Shown here in pieces: positions 21,992-31,132 of a DNA stretch of 32,766 nt (within the stretch, counting starts at the first letter, position 1; each line of letters starts with the position of its first letter). Below the pieces are notes generated by a model. It was given only the letters and a program-made list of their open reading frames with translations. It was not told the DNA's origin and made no database searches. Location of the stretch: the NCBI GenBank assembly GCA_024763085.1, contig JANTGE010000006.1:1-32766 (forward strand), given 5' to 3'. The position numbers and the translations under genes are program-made. This DNA comes from Acidimicrobiia bacterium (GTDB lineage Bacteria > Actinomycetota > Acidimicrobiia > Spongiisociales > UBA4744).

Positions 21992-22645
21992 TTACCTGTC
22001 GAGGCTGATGAGTTCCTCACGCAGAGCGTACAAGACCGCTTCGTTCCGCGAGTGCAATCCGAGCTTGTCGAGAATGTTGCGTACGTGATTCTTGACGGTG
22101 TTCTCTGAGATGAAGAGCTTGTCACCGATCTGTCGAGAGGTCATCCCATCGGCGATGTGTCGTAGCACTTCGAGTTCACGGCCGGTCAATGCCGGCTTTC
22201 GCGACGACACGACTTCCCGATGGCGGAGCAACTGAGCGACGGTTTCGAACAGCTTCGCACCCATCCGCGGCGACACGACCGCGCCACCTTCAGCAACCGA
22301 CCCGATCGCATTCACGAGCCCTTCGAAGGGTGTGTCCTTGACCACGTAGCCGACAGCCCCGGCCTTGATTGCTGCGAGCAAATCCTCCTCGGACTCCGAC
22401 GAGGTCAGCAACACGACCTTTGCGCCGTTGGTCGCCGAGATGATCGGTGCCACCACTTCGAGGCCGGACATGCCCGGCATCAGGACGTCGAGCATCACGA
22501 TGTCCGGTTGGTGCTCGCGAGCCATGGTCACCGCGGACATGGCGTCCTGCGCCTCGCCGATGACGTCGAACCCGGCGTTGCGGAGCGCGGCTGACAGCCC
22601 TGCGACGAACAGGGGAGAATCGTCGACTACGAGGACTGAAGTCAT
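21992..22645 (-). CDS. Response regulator, NarL/LuxR family
   Basis: Receiver VVDDSPLF...DIVMLDVLMPG...LLTSS...VKDTPF; C-terminal LuxR HTH LTGRELEVLRHIADGMTSRQIGDKLFISENTVKNHVRNILDKLG. Confidence 0.95.
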   Translation of the reverse strand: MTSVLVVDDSPLFVAGLSAALRNAGFDVIGEAQDAMSAVTMAREHQPDIVMLDVLMPGMSGLEVVAPIISATNGAKVVLLTSSESEEDLLAAIKAGAVGYVVKDTPFEGLVNAIGSVAEGGAVVSPRMGAKLFETVAQLLRHREVVSSRKPALTGRELEVLRHIADGMTSRQIGDKLFISENTVKNHVRNILDKLGLHSRNEAVLYALREELISLDR

Positions 22646-23187
22646 GCCGGTTCGATCAACCCATAGGCACCGTCGCGCCGCCGATACAGCACGCTCGGCA
22701 GATCCGTCTCTGCGTTCTGGAAGAAGAAGAACCCATGGCCGAGCAGATCCATTTGCAGCGCTGCTTCTTCAGGCGTCATCGGCTTCATCACAAACTGCTT
22801 CACTCTCACGATGCGCGGACCGTCTTCCACCTCGGTTTCGGCAGGCTGAGAAGCGCCATTGAGGTGTTTCTCCGAGGGTCGCCGCGTTCTATCGATGAGC
22901 CGTTCCTTGACCTTGCGAAGCTGCAGGGCGAACGTGTCCGATGCCGCGTCGAGCGCCTCTTCCGGCGTAGAGCCCCCGGCCTCGACCCTGACCGTCGATC
23001 CGGCGGCCCGCGAAGTGATCTCAACCCGGTACTTGTCGACCACCCGCGGGTTCGTCTCCTCCATGATTTCCACCCGCGCGTCACTGATCCCATTGAAGAA
23101 CTTGGCCGCTTTGGTGACCTTCTTCTCGGCCAGATCTGCCAACCGATCATCGATACGGAAGTTTCTACCTTGCAGCGTGATGTCCAA
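22642..23187 (-). CDS. hpf: Long-form ribosome hibernation promoting factor
   Basis: MDITLQGRNFRIDDRLADLAEKKVTKAAKFF... and C-terminal dimerisation domain RVKQFVMKPMTPEEAALQMDLLGHGFFFFQNAETDLPSVLYRRRDGAYGLIEP. ATGA overlap with the response regulator gene. Confidence 0.95.
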   Translation of the reverse strand: MDITLQGRNFRIDDRLADLAEKKVTKAAKFFNGISDARVEIMEETNPRVVDKYRVEITSRAAGSTVRVEAGGSTPEEALDAASDTFALQLRKVKERLIDRTRRPSEKHLNGASQPAETEVEDGPRIVRVKQFVMKPMTPEEAALQMDLLGHGFFFFQNAETDLPSVLYRRRDGAYGLIEPA

Positions 23188-23253
23188 GAGACACCTCCTC
23201 TGGGTGGGCGTGCCGCGTCGGCGTCCTGGTGAGCGTCGACCACGTACACAGGA

Positions 23254-23814
23254 TCACCCTCGTACTCTACCTGCCGCCGTCGCTGTGAGGCCGACTACTC
23301 GGCTGTCCGCCAGGGCCTCCCGGGCCGACTCGAGCGTGCGGCCCGTCGTCAGCACATCGTCGATGAGCACAACCGATGCCGGCGGCACCCCCCGAAGCCG
23401 ATACGACACCTGCCTGCGCTGCATACGGCCCCGACCGGCGTGGCGCGCCGCCCACAGCGGCGAAGCCAGCACGTCGGCGACTACTCCCCCAGTCTCGACA
23501 GCGAACCACTTGGCCAGGAGGCGAGCCGGGTCTACCCCGTAGCGGACGAGGCGGACCGTCACTCTCGGGATGGGGACCACGACCCCAGGGGGACTCGGTT
23601 CGACGACTGCCATACGCTCGGCAAGCACCCGGGCCGCCGCCTCCACGCCCTCGTACTTGAGGCGACGGATGAGTACCCGCGCCGGTCCCGCATGCCGATA
23701 TCCGGCTCGCACATAGGTGCCGTCAGACAGCAGCACATCCTGAGCCGGTTCGAGGCCGCGACGACACCGCCTACAGAGGCGACTTCCCGGTAGTGAGCAC
23801 ACCAGACACACCAT
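23254..23814 (-). CDS. comF: ComF-family phosphoribosyltransferase
   Basis: N-terminal Cys-rich MVCLVCSLPGSRLCRRCRRGL; PRTase motif VVLIDDVLTTGRTLESA. Confidence 0.85.
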   Translation of the reverse strand: MVCLVCSLPGSRLCRRCRRGLEPAQDVLLSDGTYVRAGYRHAGPARVLIRRLKYEGVEAAARVLAERMAVVEPSPPGVVVPIPRVTVRLVRYGVDPARLLAKWFAVETGGVVADVLASPLWAARHAGRGRMQRRQVSYRLRGVPPASVVLIDDVLTTGRTLESAREALADSRVVGLTATAAGRVRG

Positions 23815-23912
23815 GGGGCGAGCGTATCGCGCACCACCGACAGGACCACCCACTGCGGTACTCTGTGAAATAGTCCTGGCGCCTGACCACTCTGCGTGAC
23901 TATGGTGGACTC

Positions 23913-25691
23913 ATGGCGGTTGGGAGTGTCAGCGAAGTTCGGGAACGTCTGCGAAGACGTCGACTACGGAGAGTGGCGTTCGCCCTCGCTCCGATCGCCC
24001 TGTGGATGTGGTGGCGACTCTTCACCGGAAAGAACCCCTGGCCTTCGCTTCCCCACATCCCCTCTGACTCCCTCTACTGGCTGCCGGCGGTACTCATCAT
24101 CCTGCTGCTGGCGGTGGTCATCGTGGCCCCGATGCTGGGGAATCGTCGCTCGCCACACGTCCTCTACCGCCCCGAACAGCTCGAAGTCAGTTTCTCCGAT
24201 GTACGGGGCCTCGGAGAAGTTCTCAACGAGGTACGACACACGCTCGGTGTCTTCCTCGACCACGAGCGGCTCAGGACGGTGATGGGGGGATCTCCTCGAC
24301 GCGGCGTCCTGTTCGAAGGCCCGCCGGGAACCGGCAAGACGTACGCGGCGAAAGCCCTGGCAAAGGAGGCGGGAGTTCCGTTCCTGTTCGTGTCGGCGAC
24401 GGCGTTTCAGTCGATGTGGTACGGGATGACGGCTCGGCGGATCCGGTCGTTCTTCAAGGCGCTCCGGAAGACGGCCCAGGTGGAGGGCGGAGCAATCGGC
24501 TTCATCGAAGAGATCGACGCCATCGGCCTCGCCAGACCCGGAAGTGGATCCAAAGATCCATCGACAACCGTCAACCGGATGATGAGCACCGATACCGGCG
24601 GCGTCGTGAACGAGCTCCTCATCCAGATGCAAAGCTTCGACGAGCCGCTCACCAGAACCAAGGTGGCCAACTGGTTCCGCGAAAAGATCAACCTGTACCT
24701 GCCGGAACACCGGCAGCTGAAAGCACCGCCCACTCCCTACAGCAACGTGCTGCTCATCGGAGCCACCAACCGCGCCGACGCGCTCGACCGGGCACTGCTT
24801 CGGCCCGGAAGGTTCGACCGGGTTTTCACCTTCAACCCTCCGGGGCGCACCGGGAGACGCGAACTCATCGACTACTTCCTCGACAGGAAGGCGCATGAGG
24901 CGGCACTCGACGAGGAGACGCGCCGAGAGGAGCTGGTGTCCGCCACGCTCGGTTACACACCGGCAAGTCTCGAACGCCTCTTCGACGAGGCGCTCCTGTT
25001 CGCCCTGCGAGACGGCCGCGACGCCATGTCCGTCACAGATCTGCACCGTGCAAGGATTGAAGTCGAACTCGGGCTGCCCGAACCGCTCGACTATCCGGAG
25101 GATGAGCGCCGCACCATCGCCACCCACGAGGCGGGCCATGCCACGATCGCCTATCTGGTCGGCAAAGGACGCCGTCTCGAGGTGTTGTCGATCATCAAGC
25201 ACCGCGAAGCGCTCGGATTCCTCGCTCATCGGTTGGAGGAGGAACGGCATACGCAGCGAGCCAGCGAACTGACAGCCCTGCTGCAGATCTCGCTCGGAGG
25301 CATCGCCGCGGAAGAACTGATCTTCGGCGAATCGGGCACCGGACCGGCCGGCGACCTTGCCTCGGCGACTTCGCTCGCCGCCGAGATGGTCGGTTCGCTC
25401 GGATTAGGGGGGTCGCTCATCTCCTACCGAGCCCTCGACAGCGGCCCGCTCGGTGGCAACCTGGTCGCCAGGGTGCTCGGCGACGGCGATGGACGAAAGC
25501 GGGTCGAGGAGATCCTCGACACGAACAAACGTGCCGTCGACCAGATGCTGGCCGCCAACGTCCGGATCCTGGAGGGGCTACGCGACGCCCTGCTGGAACG
25601 CCATGAGCTGTATGACCAGGAGATTCTGGACGTCATCCATGCCGCCGAACAGGCACCGGAGACGGTGATCGACCTGGCGAGACCGGAGTAG
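23913..25691 (+). CDS. Divergent FtsH-like membrane AAA ATPase / M41 zinc metalloprotease
   Basis: Two N-terminal TM segments, Walker A GPPGTGKTYAAKALA, FIEEIDAIG, ATNRADALDRALLRPGRFDR, zinc motif HEAGH, downstream LGGIAAEELIFGESGTGPAGDL. Confidence 0.9.
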   Translation: MAVGSVSEVRERLRRRRLRRVAFALAPIALWMWWRLFTGKNPWPSLPHIPSDSLYWLPAVLIILLLAVVIVAPMLGNRRSPHVLYRPEQLEVSFSDVRGLGEVLNEVRHTLGVFLDHERLRTVMGGSPRRGVLFEGPPGTGKTYAAKALAKEAGVPFLFVSATAFQSMWYGMTARRIRSFFKALRKTAQVEGGAIGFIEEIDAIGLARPGSGSKDPSTTVNRMMSTDTGGVVNELLIQMQSFDEPLTRTKVANWFREKINLYLPEHRQLKAPPTPYSNVLLIGATNRADALDRALLRPGRFDRVFTFNPPGRTGRRELIDYFLDRKAHEAALDEETRREELVSATLGYTPASLERLFDEALLFALRDGRDAMSVTDLHRARIEVELGLPEPLDYPEDERRTIATHEAGHATIAYLVGKGRRLEVLSIIKHREALGFLAHRLEEERHTQRASELTALLQISLGGIAAEELIFGESGTGPAGDLASATSLAAEMVGSLGLGGSLISYRALDSGPLGGNLVARVLGDGDGRKRVEEILDTNKRAVDQMLAANVRILEGLRDALLERHELYDQEILDVIHAAEQAPETVIDLARPE

Positions 25692-25701
25692 CCGGTCTGA
25701 A

Positions 25702-25791
25702 CTCGTAGTACCGGGATACCTCGCACTCAGTACCTAGTACCTAGTACCTAGTACCTTGCTATCGCGTGATTACGAGGTACCTGGTACCGGT
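25702..25791. repeat. Heptamer repeat array with inverted flank between convergent genes
   Basis: ACTCAGT (ACCTAGT)x3 ACC at 25725-25755. Right flank read on the minus strand gives ACCAGGT ACCTCGT (from cgaggtacctggtacc). Confidence 0.75.
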
Positions 25792-25810
25792 CGGCAGCCC
25801 CGCTGCCGAC

Positions 25811-27058
25811 CTATGTTCCTTCTTGCCACGACGCCAGGTACTTGATTTGCTCTTCGGTCAGCGGTTCGATGTCGCCGCCCATGTCCCGCAGCTTGATGAG
25901 CGCCACCTCACGGTCGAGCTCTTCGGGGAGCGTGTAGACGGCCGGCTCGAGTTTCCCCCGGTTCTGCAGCAGCCATTCGGCGGCCAGCGCCTGATCCGAG
26001 AACGACATGTCCATCACGTCGGCCGGGTGACCTTCGGCGGCGCCGAGGTTCACTAGGCGACCTTCGGCAGCCACAAACAAGCTTCGCCCATCGGCAAGAA
26101 CGAACTCCTCGAGGTTGTTCCGAACCTCCTTCCGCTCGACCGCCATGGCGTCGAGCGATTCGAGGTCCAGTTCGATGTCGAAGTGTCCGGCGTTGGCGAG
26201 AATGGCGCGATCCTTCATCACCTCGAAGTGGCGCCGCCCGAGCACGTGCTTGTCGCCGGTCACCGTGACGAACACGTCGCCCAGCGGCGCCGCTTCGTCG
26301 GAGGTGAGCACCTGGTAGCCATCCATCGCGGCGGAGAGCGCCCTGATGGGATCTGCCTCGACCACCACGACCCTGGCTCCGGCGCCGTCGGCCCGGTCGG
26401 CGACTCCGCGGCCGCAATCGCCGTAGCCGATGACGACCACCACCGAGCCGGCCAGGAGAATGTTGCTGGCCCGGATGATGCCGTCGAGGGCCGACTGTCC
26501 GGTTCCGTAGCGGTTGTCGAACAGATGCTTGGTTGCCGAGTCATTGACGGCGACAACCGGCAGCCGGAGCACCCCATCGGCGGCCATGGCCCGCAGCCGG
26601 ATGACACCGGTGGTGGTCTCTTCCGTGGAGCCGATCGGTGTCAGATCCGTGCGTTTGGTGTGCAGCACCGTCACCAGGTCGGCACCGTCGTCCATGGTGA
26701 TGTGCGGATCGGTGTCGAGCACCGCGTCGATGTGCGAGTAGTAGCGCTCATCGTCCTCTCCTCGGACGGCGTAGACCGGGATACCGTCGGCGACGAGAGC
26801 GGCGGCGACGTCATCCTGCGTCGACAAAGGGTTGGAGGCGCAGAGTGCCACTTCGGCGCCTCCATCGCGCAGCGCCAGCATCAGGTTGGCGGTTTCGGCG
26901 GTGACGTGCAGACAGGCACCGATACGGAGCCCTTCGAGGGGTTTCTCATCGCGAAACCGCTCTCGAATGGAAGCAAGGACCGGCATTCTGGTCCCCGACC
27001 ATCGGATCCGTCGGGCTCCGTACTCGGCGAGGGTCGCGTCCGCAATGTCGTAGTTCAT
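25811..27058 (-). CDS. ahcY: Adenosylhomocysteinase
   Basis: [28 protein letters not shown]...[40 protein letters not shown]...[37 protein letters not shown]. Confidence 0.96.
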   Translation of the reverse strand: MNYDIADATLAEYGARRIRWSGTRMPVLASIRERFRDEKPLEGLRIGACLHVTAETANLMLALRDGGAEVALCASNPLSTQDDVAAALVADGIPVYAVRGEDDERYYSHIDAVLDTDPHITMDDGADLVTVLHTKRTDLTPIGSTEETTTGVIRLRAMAADGVLRLPVVAVNDSATKHLFDNRYGTGQSALDGIIRASNILLAGSVVVVIGYGDCGRGVADRADGAGARVVVVEADPIRALSAAMDGYQVLTSDEAAPLGDVFVTVTGDKHVLGRRHFEVMKDRAILANAGHFDIELDLESLDAMAVERKEVRNNLEEFVLADGRSLFVAAEGRLVNLGAAEGHPADVMDMSFSDQALAAEWLLQNRGKLEPAVYTLPEELDREVALIKLRDMGGDIEPLTEEQIKYLASWQEGT

Positions 27059-28032
27059 AGCTGCTCCGTCAGTCGTCGTTTCAATGCCTCGATGGCATCC
27101 ACGGGAACCGGGTCCACCCCGGCGTCGCGGGCCAGCGCCAGCGAGACGAGATCCCCCACCACCGCCAGCGACGCAAGGCGGGCCAACGGCGAGTCGCCCT
27201 GGGCCCACACCTCTCCGGCGACGCTAGCTCCTCGTTCGAGTTGCTCCAAGGTGGGGGCAAACCTGGCTGCCAAACGTGAAGACTCATGGCGATCTCGCAG
27301 TGTCACCACACCCACCCAATTGCGGGTGGCCGATCCCCACGTCGACCATCCGACGATCTCATTGTGGTCAGCCTCTGGCAAGACCGAGCGGAACGCGGGG
27401 GCTTTGGCATTTTCGTTGATCTGGGTCTTCCACCGGTAGGCAGCCACGGCCGGCACCCCTTGGCCGGCGAGCACCAACGCTATCCGACCGCTGAGAGCCT
27501 CGGCGAGGTCGTCGGCAAGGGGAACGGCCGGTCCGTCCATCGCCTCGCCGAGAAGTGTGGTGACGATCGTCGCCGTCTCTTCGAGGCCGGTGTCGTCGAC
27601 GAGCCCGGCTGCCTCTATCAGCCGAAGCGTCGCCCCGGACAGATATCCGAACGCTGCTCGTGGCTGGAGGCCCGTCGGAACGAGTACACGCGGGAGGTCC
27701 CGTTCGGCGGCGAGAACCCCGAGTTGGCCGCCGCCGGCAACGACGGCCACATCGAGTCCGGCCTCGAGCGCATCGTCGACGACCGACCGGGTCTCCTCGG
27801 TGTTCCCGGAGTAGGACACAGCGATGACCAGCGGCCGGAGTCTCGCAGCCCACCGGGGCAGCCCGTAGCCCTTGTGGACGAACACGGGAGCGTCGTTCGC
27901 GACAGCGGCGGCGACGTCGCCTGCGATGCCGCTGCCGCCCATTCCGGCCATTAGCACCGCCGAGCTACGGGGAACATCGGGCGGTGAGAGCGTCGCAGCC
28001 CACCGGTATTGAGCGGCCAGCGTTTCGAGCAT
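27055..28032 (-). CDS. SIS-domain bifunctional phosphoglucose/phosphomannose isomerase family protein
   Basis: [92 protein letters not shown] overlap with ahcY. Confidence 0.9.
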   Translation of the reverse strand: MLETLAAQYRWAATLSPPDVPRSSAVLMAGMGGSGIAGDVAAAVANDAPVFVHKGYGLPRWAARLRPLVIAVSYSGNTEETRSVVDDALEAGLDVAVVAGGGQLGVLAAERDLPRVLVPTGLQPRAAFGYLSGATLRLIEAAGLVDDTGLEETATIVTTLLGEAMDGPAVPLADDLAEALSGRIALVLAGQGVPAVAAYRWKTQINENAKAPAFRSVLPEADHNEIVGWSTWGSATRNWVGVVTLRDRHESSRLAARFAPTLEQLERGASVAGEVWAQGDSPLARLASLAVVGDLVSLALARDAGVDPVPVDAIEALKRRLTEQL

Positions 28033-28199
28033 CAGCGAGTCGCCTCGTCGACGAGCATCACCGGTATACCGTCACGCACCGGGTATTTGAGCCCGCATTG
28101 TGTGCAAACGAGCACCGACGCTGCTTCGTCTTGCTCGAGTTCTCCATGGCAGTCGGGACAGACGAGGATCTCTGCAAGTTCGTCAGGTATGAGCGCCAT
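28032..28199 (-). CDS. Trm112-like zinc-ribbon small protein (55 aa)
   Basis: My translation: [55 protein letters not shown]. Two CxxC pairs and the Trm112-like [11 protein letters not shown] ending. Below the ORF-track size cutoff. Confidence 0.88.
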   Translation of the reverse strand: MALIPDELAEILVCPDCHGELEQDEAASVLVCTQCGLKYPVRDGIPVMLVDEATR

Positions 28200-29540
28200 T
28201 CAGATTCCTTTCACGATCTCCGACACCTGCTCGACGAGGCCCGCCACCTCATCGTCGGTTGACGCTTCGACGTTGAGCCGAAGCACCGGTTCCGTATTCG
28301 ACGGCCGCAGGTTGAACCAGCGGTCGGGCCAGGAGACGGTGAGGCCATCGAGCCGGTCCTGATCGGCGTCACCGAACGCGGCACTGACACGCTCGATGGC
28401 GGCCTGCTGATCGGCGACGTGCAGGTTGATCTCGCCGGACTGCCGGTACCGTTCGACGTCCCGCCGGAGCTCGGAGAGTGGACGACCATCTTCGGAGATC
28501 ACCTGGAGCAGCACGAGCATGGCCAGCATCCCCGAGTCGGCCCTGAAGTTGTCTTTGAAGTAGTAGTGGCCCGAGTGTTCTCCGCCGAACACCGCCCCTG
28601 TCTCGGCCATAACCTGCTTGATGAACGAGTGCCCCACCCTCGTTCGCACCGGGGTTCCTCCTGCTTCACGAACGATCTCGGGGACGGCCCGGCTGACGAT
28701 CAGGTTGTGGACGATCGTGGCTCCCGGGTTGCGGGCCAGGAACCAGCGGGCAATGAGCGCGGTTGTGGTGCTGCCCGAGAGCGGTCGCATCTGGTCGTCG
28801 ACGAAGAACGCCCGGTCGGCATCACCGTCGAATGCGACACCAAGGTCGGGCCGTTCACGCTCCATCAACGCTTCGAGATCTTTGAGGTTCTCAGGTTTGA
28901 GCGGGTCCGCGGGATGGTTGGGAAACCGGCCATCCGGATCGAGGTACAGCCCGATGAGTTCGGCATCGAGCCGAGCAAACACGAGGGGGAGCGCCACCCC
29001 GGCCATACCGTTGCCACCGTCGGCAGCCACCCGAACCCGACCCACCTTGGACGGATCCACGATGCGGAGAAGATGCTCGACATAGGCACCCACCACATCG
29101 ACCCGTTCTACGATGCCTGCCTCCGCTGCCGGCTCGAGGTGCTGTGTCGCCAGGTCGCGGATCTCCAACAACCCGCTCTCCACCCCTATGGGAGCGGCGC
29201 CTTCTCGGCAGAGTTTGATCCCGTTCCACTCGGGTGGATTGTGGGACGCGGTGATCATCGCGCCCGGTACCCCGTAGGAACCGGAAGCGAAGTACAGCGT
29301 GTCGGTGGCGACCAGTCCGATGTCCAACACGTCGGCACCCTGGGAGGTGATCCCCGCGTGAAAGCTCCGGGCGAGGGAGGGCGACGACAGCCGGCAGTCG
29401 TGACCGACGGCGATACGCCGGGCACCAGTAAACCGGGCAAAGGCGGCACCGATGCGGTACGCGGCGTCCTCGTCCAGATCGCCAAGGTCGGTGCGTCCTC
29501 GGATGTCGTACGCCTTGAAGATGGCAGACAGATCAGACAT
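28200..29540 (-). CDS. manB: Phosphomannomutase/phosphoglucomutase
   Basis: MITASHNPPEWNGIKL catalytic Ser motif, DGDADRAFFVDD metal motif, GGEHSGHYYFKDN, RPSNTEPVLRLNVEA. Confidence 0.95.
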   Translation of the reverse strand: MSDLSAIFKAYDIRGRTDLGDLDEDAAYRIGAAFARFTGARRIAVGHDCRLSSPSLARSFHAGITSQGADVLDIGLVATDTLYFASGSYGVPGAMITASHNPPEWNGIKLCREGAAPIGVESGLLEIRDLATQHLEPAAEAGIVERVDVVGAYVEHLLRIVDPSKVGRVRVAADGGNGMAGVALPLVFARLDAELIGLYLDPDGRFPNHPADPLKPENLKDLEALMERERPDLGVAFDGDADRAFFVDDQMRPLSGSTTTALIARWFLARNPGATIVHNLIVSRAVPEIVREAGGTPVRTRVGHSFIKQVMAETGAVFGGEHSGHYYFKDNFRADSGMLAMLVLLQVISEDGRPLSELRRDVERYRQSGEINLHVADQQAAIERVSAAFGDADQDRLDGLTVSWPDRWFNLRPSNTEPVLRLNVEASTDDEVAGLVEQVSEIVKGI

Positions 29541-29579
29541 GCCTCAGAGTGTACGGCACCGGGCGCACGCTTCGGCCGT

Positions 29580-29759
29580 TCAGGGAGTGTCCTTTTCTCG
29601 AATCGGATCGTACAGCTCGGCAACGGTCTCCCAGAACAACTGGTCGTAGCGTGCCTGTGCCGGCAGGCGTTGAAGTGTCGGCCTCTCCAGGCCGCGCAGC
29701 ATCCATGCAACCGCCGCGGCTGCCGCCAGGGCAGCCACGACGCTGATCACGATGAGCAT
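29580..29759 (-). CDS. Small single-pass membrane protein (59 aa)
   Basis: My translation: MLIVISVVAALAAAAAVAWMLRGLERPTLQRLPAQARYDQLFWETVAELYDPIREKDTP. Immediately upstream of manB on the same strand, below the ORF-track cutoff. Confidence 0.5.
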   Translation of the reverse strand: MLIVISVVAALAAAAAVAWMLRGLERPTLQRLPAQARYDQLFWETVAELYDPIREKDTP

Positions 29760-29807
29760 CCGTGCTCCTTCAGGGCGTCACACTCCCTGTCGGCAGCTCT
29801 ATCGGAT

Positions 29808-29923
29808 CGGCAAAAGAATTCTCAAGCCATCATTTGCCGGCGTCGATTCCACTGGTGGAGCCGACAGGCTCCCGGCGGACCGGCTGTGGAGAGCGGCCGG
29901 GCTGAAAACCAAGGAGGCAACTC
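29808..29923 (+). promoter_or_regulatory. Structured 5' leader upstream of the TasA-like gene
   Basis: CGGCAAA (29808-29814) inverted against TTTGCCG (29833-29839); perfect hairpin GGAGCC-GACA-GGCTCC (29857-29872); then a GC-rich CCGGC/GCCGG arm and an AAGGAGG RBS before ATG 29924. Confidence 0.4.
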
Positions 29924-30487
29924 ATGAAGCGGACCACATTGGTACGCGCCGCGGCCATGTTCGTGTCGCTGTTCATCGTCAGCTTCCTGGTGGTCAACGG
30001 ATCTCGTGCCGCGTTCTTCGACACGACCGACAACACCGGGAACACGTGGAGCGCCGGAACGGTGTCCATCGTCGACGACGACACCGGATCGGCGATGTTC
30101 ACCGCGGCCGATATGAAACCGGGCGATACCGTGGAAAGCTGTATCGCGGTCACCTACACCGGGTCGCTGACACCTGCGGATGTCAAACTCTACGGCACCG
30201 CTGCAGGCAGCGGCCTCGCCGACTACCTGAACCTGGACGTCGAAATCGGCACGGGTGGCAGCTTCGGGAACTGCACCGGCTTCACGGCAACGTCATCGCT
30301 GTTCTCGGGGACGCTGAGCGGATTCGCATCGGCCCACACCGACTTCGCCACCGGCCTGGGATCGTGGTCGCCGGCTGCTACCCCGGAGACCATGACGTAC
30401 CACTTCGTGGTGACCCTGCAGGACAACAACGCAGCCCAAGGCCTCAACGCGTCGGCGACGTTCACCTGGGAAGCCCAGAACCAGTAG
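29924..30487 (+). CDS. TasA/camelysin (CalY)-like secreted protein with a SipW-type signal peptide
   Basis: MKRTTLVRAAAMFVSLFIVSFLVVNGSRAAFFDTTDNTGNTWSAGTVSI: SipW-cognate signal peptide pattern followed by a beta-rich domain. Next to a SipW-type peptidase. Confidence 0.8.
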   Translation: MKRTTLVRAAAMFVSLFIVSFLVVNGSRAAFFDTTDNTGNTWSAGTVSIVDDDTGSAMFTAADMKPGDTVESCIAVTYTGSLTPADVKLYGTAAGSGLADYLNLDVEIGTGGSFGNCTGFTATSSLFSGTLSGFASAHTDFATGLGSWSPAATPETMTYHFVVTLQDNNAAQGLNASATFTWEAQNQ

Positions 30488-30511
30488 CCCACGCGAGGCT
30501 CGGAGACGGCA

Positions 30512-31132
30512 ATGGATGATCAGACCGTGCGTGAGGACCTCATCCAGAGGTCGTCGACGGTCGACCTGCGGCCGCCGAGCGAGGCAACCCTGCCGGCGGT
30601 TCCGGACCGGCGGGACGCCGAAGTCCGATTCTTCATCGGCCTCGCAGCTCTGGCCTATGTGGCCACGCTGACGTGGCTGGCTCTTTGGGCAGTCGTCCCG
30701 TCGGTTCTCCTTCGGTGGCAGCCGTTTCTGATCACCTCGGGGTCGATGGCACCCGCCATCGACCCCGGGGACGTGGTGGTGGTTCAACCGAAGTTCGCTT
30801 CCGGCCTCGGTCCAGGTACGGTCATCACCTTCGAGACCACGGACGGGGTCGTCACCCATCGCATCGTCGGAGTCGACCAGGGCAGGTACGTCACCAAAGG
30901 CGACGCCAACCGGGCACCAGATTCCAGCAGAGTCGAACCGGACAAGATCATCGGTGTCGGCCGAGTCCTCGTCCCGCTCGTCGGACTTCCCAAACTGTGG
31001 CAGCAGACCGGCAACTGGCCGGTCTTGACCCTGTGGCTCACAGCCACGTTCCTCGCCCTGTGGCTGTCCCGCTATGCGGTAGACCCGCGGTTCGATCCGT
31101 GGCCGGACCAGCGCCTCGCCCGCCATGGGTAG
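30512..31132 (+). CDS. sipW: SipW-type (ER-type) signal peptidase I
   Basis: TSGSMAPAIDPGDVVVV (catalytic Ser), GVVTHRIVGVDQGRYVTKGDANRAPDSSRVEPDKIIGVGRVLVPLVG (His in place of Lys, typical of SipW/ER type). N- and C-terminal TM. Confidence 0.92.
   Translation: MDDQTVREDLIQRSSTVDLRPPSEATLPAVPDRRDAEVRFFIGLAALAYVATLTWLALWAVVPSVLLRWQPFLITSGSMAPAIDPGDVVVVQPKFASGLGPGTVITFETTDGVVTHRIVGVDQGRYVTKGDANRAPDSSRVEPDKIIGVGRVLVPLVGLPKLWQQTGNWPVLTLWLTATFLALWLSRYAVDPRFDPWPDQRLARHG

Noticed and set aside
23964-25250. 428-aa minus-strand ORF
   Set aside because: Antisense to the FtsH-like protease gene, which carries clear AAA and M41 motifs.
25725-25755. Possible CRISPR array
   Set aside because: Units are 7 bp and contiguous with no spacers; no cas genes in the window.
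26183-27439. 418-aa plus-strand ORF
   Set aside because: Antisense to ahcY and the SIS-domain isomerase; shadow ORF.
29870-29923. Possible glycine riboswitch (GGAGAG...AAGGAGGCAAC)
   Set aside because: Lacks the CTCAGGCA-type 3' element and proper pairing; AAGGAGG is better explained as the RBS.
28419-29927. 502-aa plus-strand ORF
   Set aside because: Antisense to manB and extends over the small membrane ORF and leader; no domain signal.
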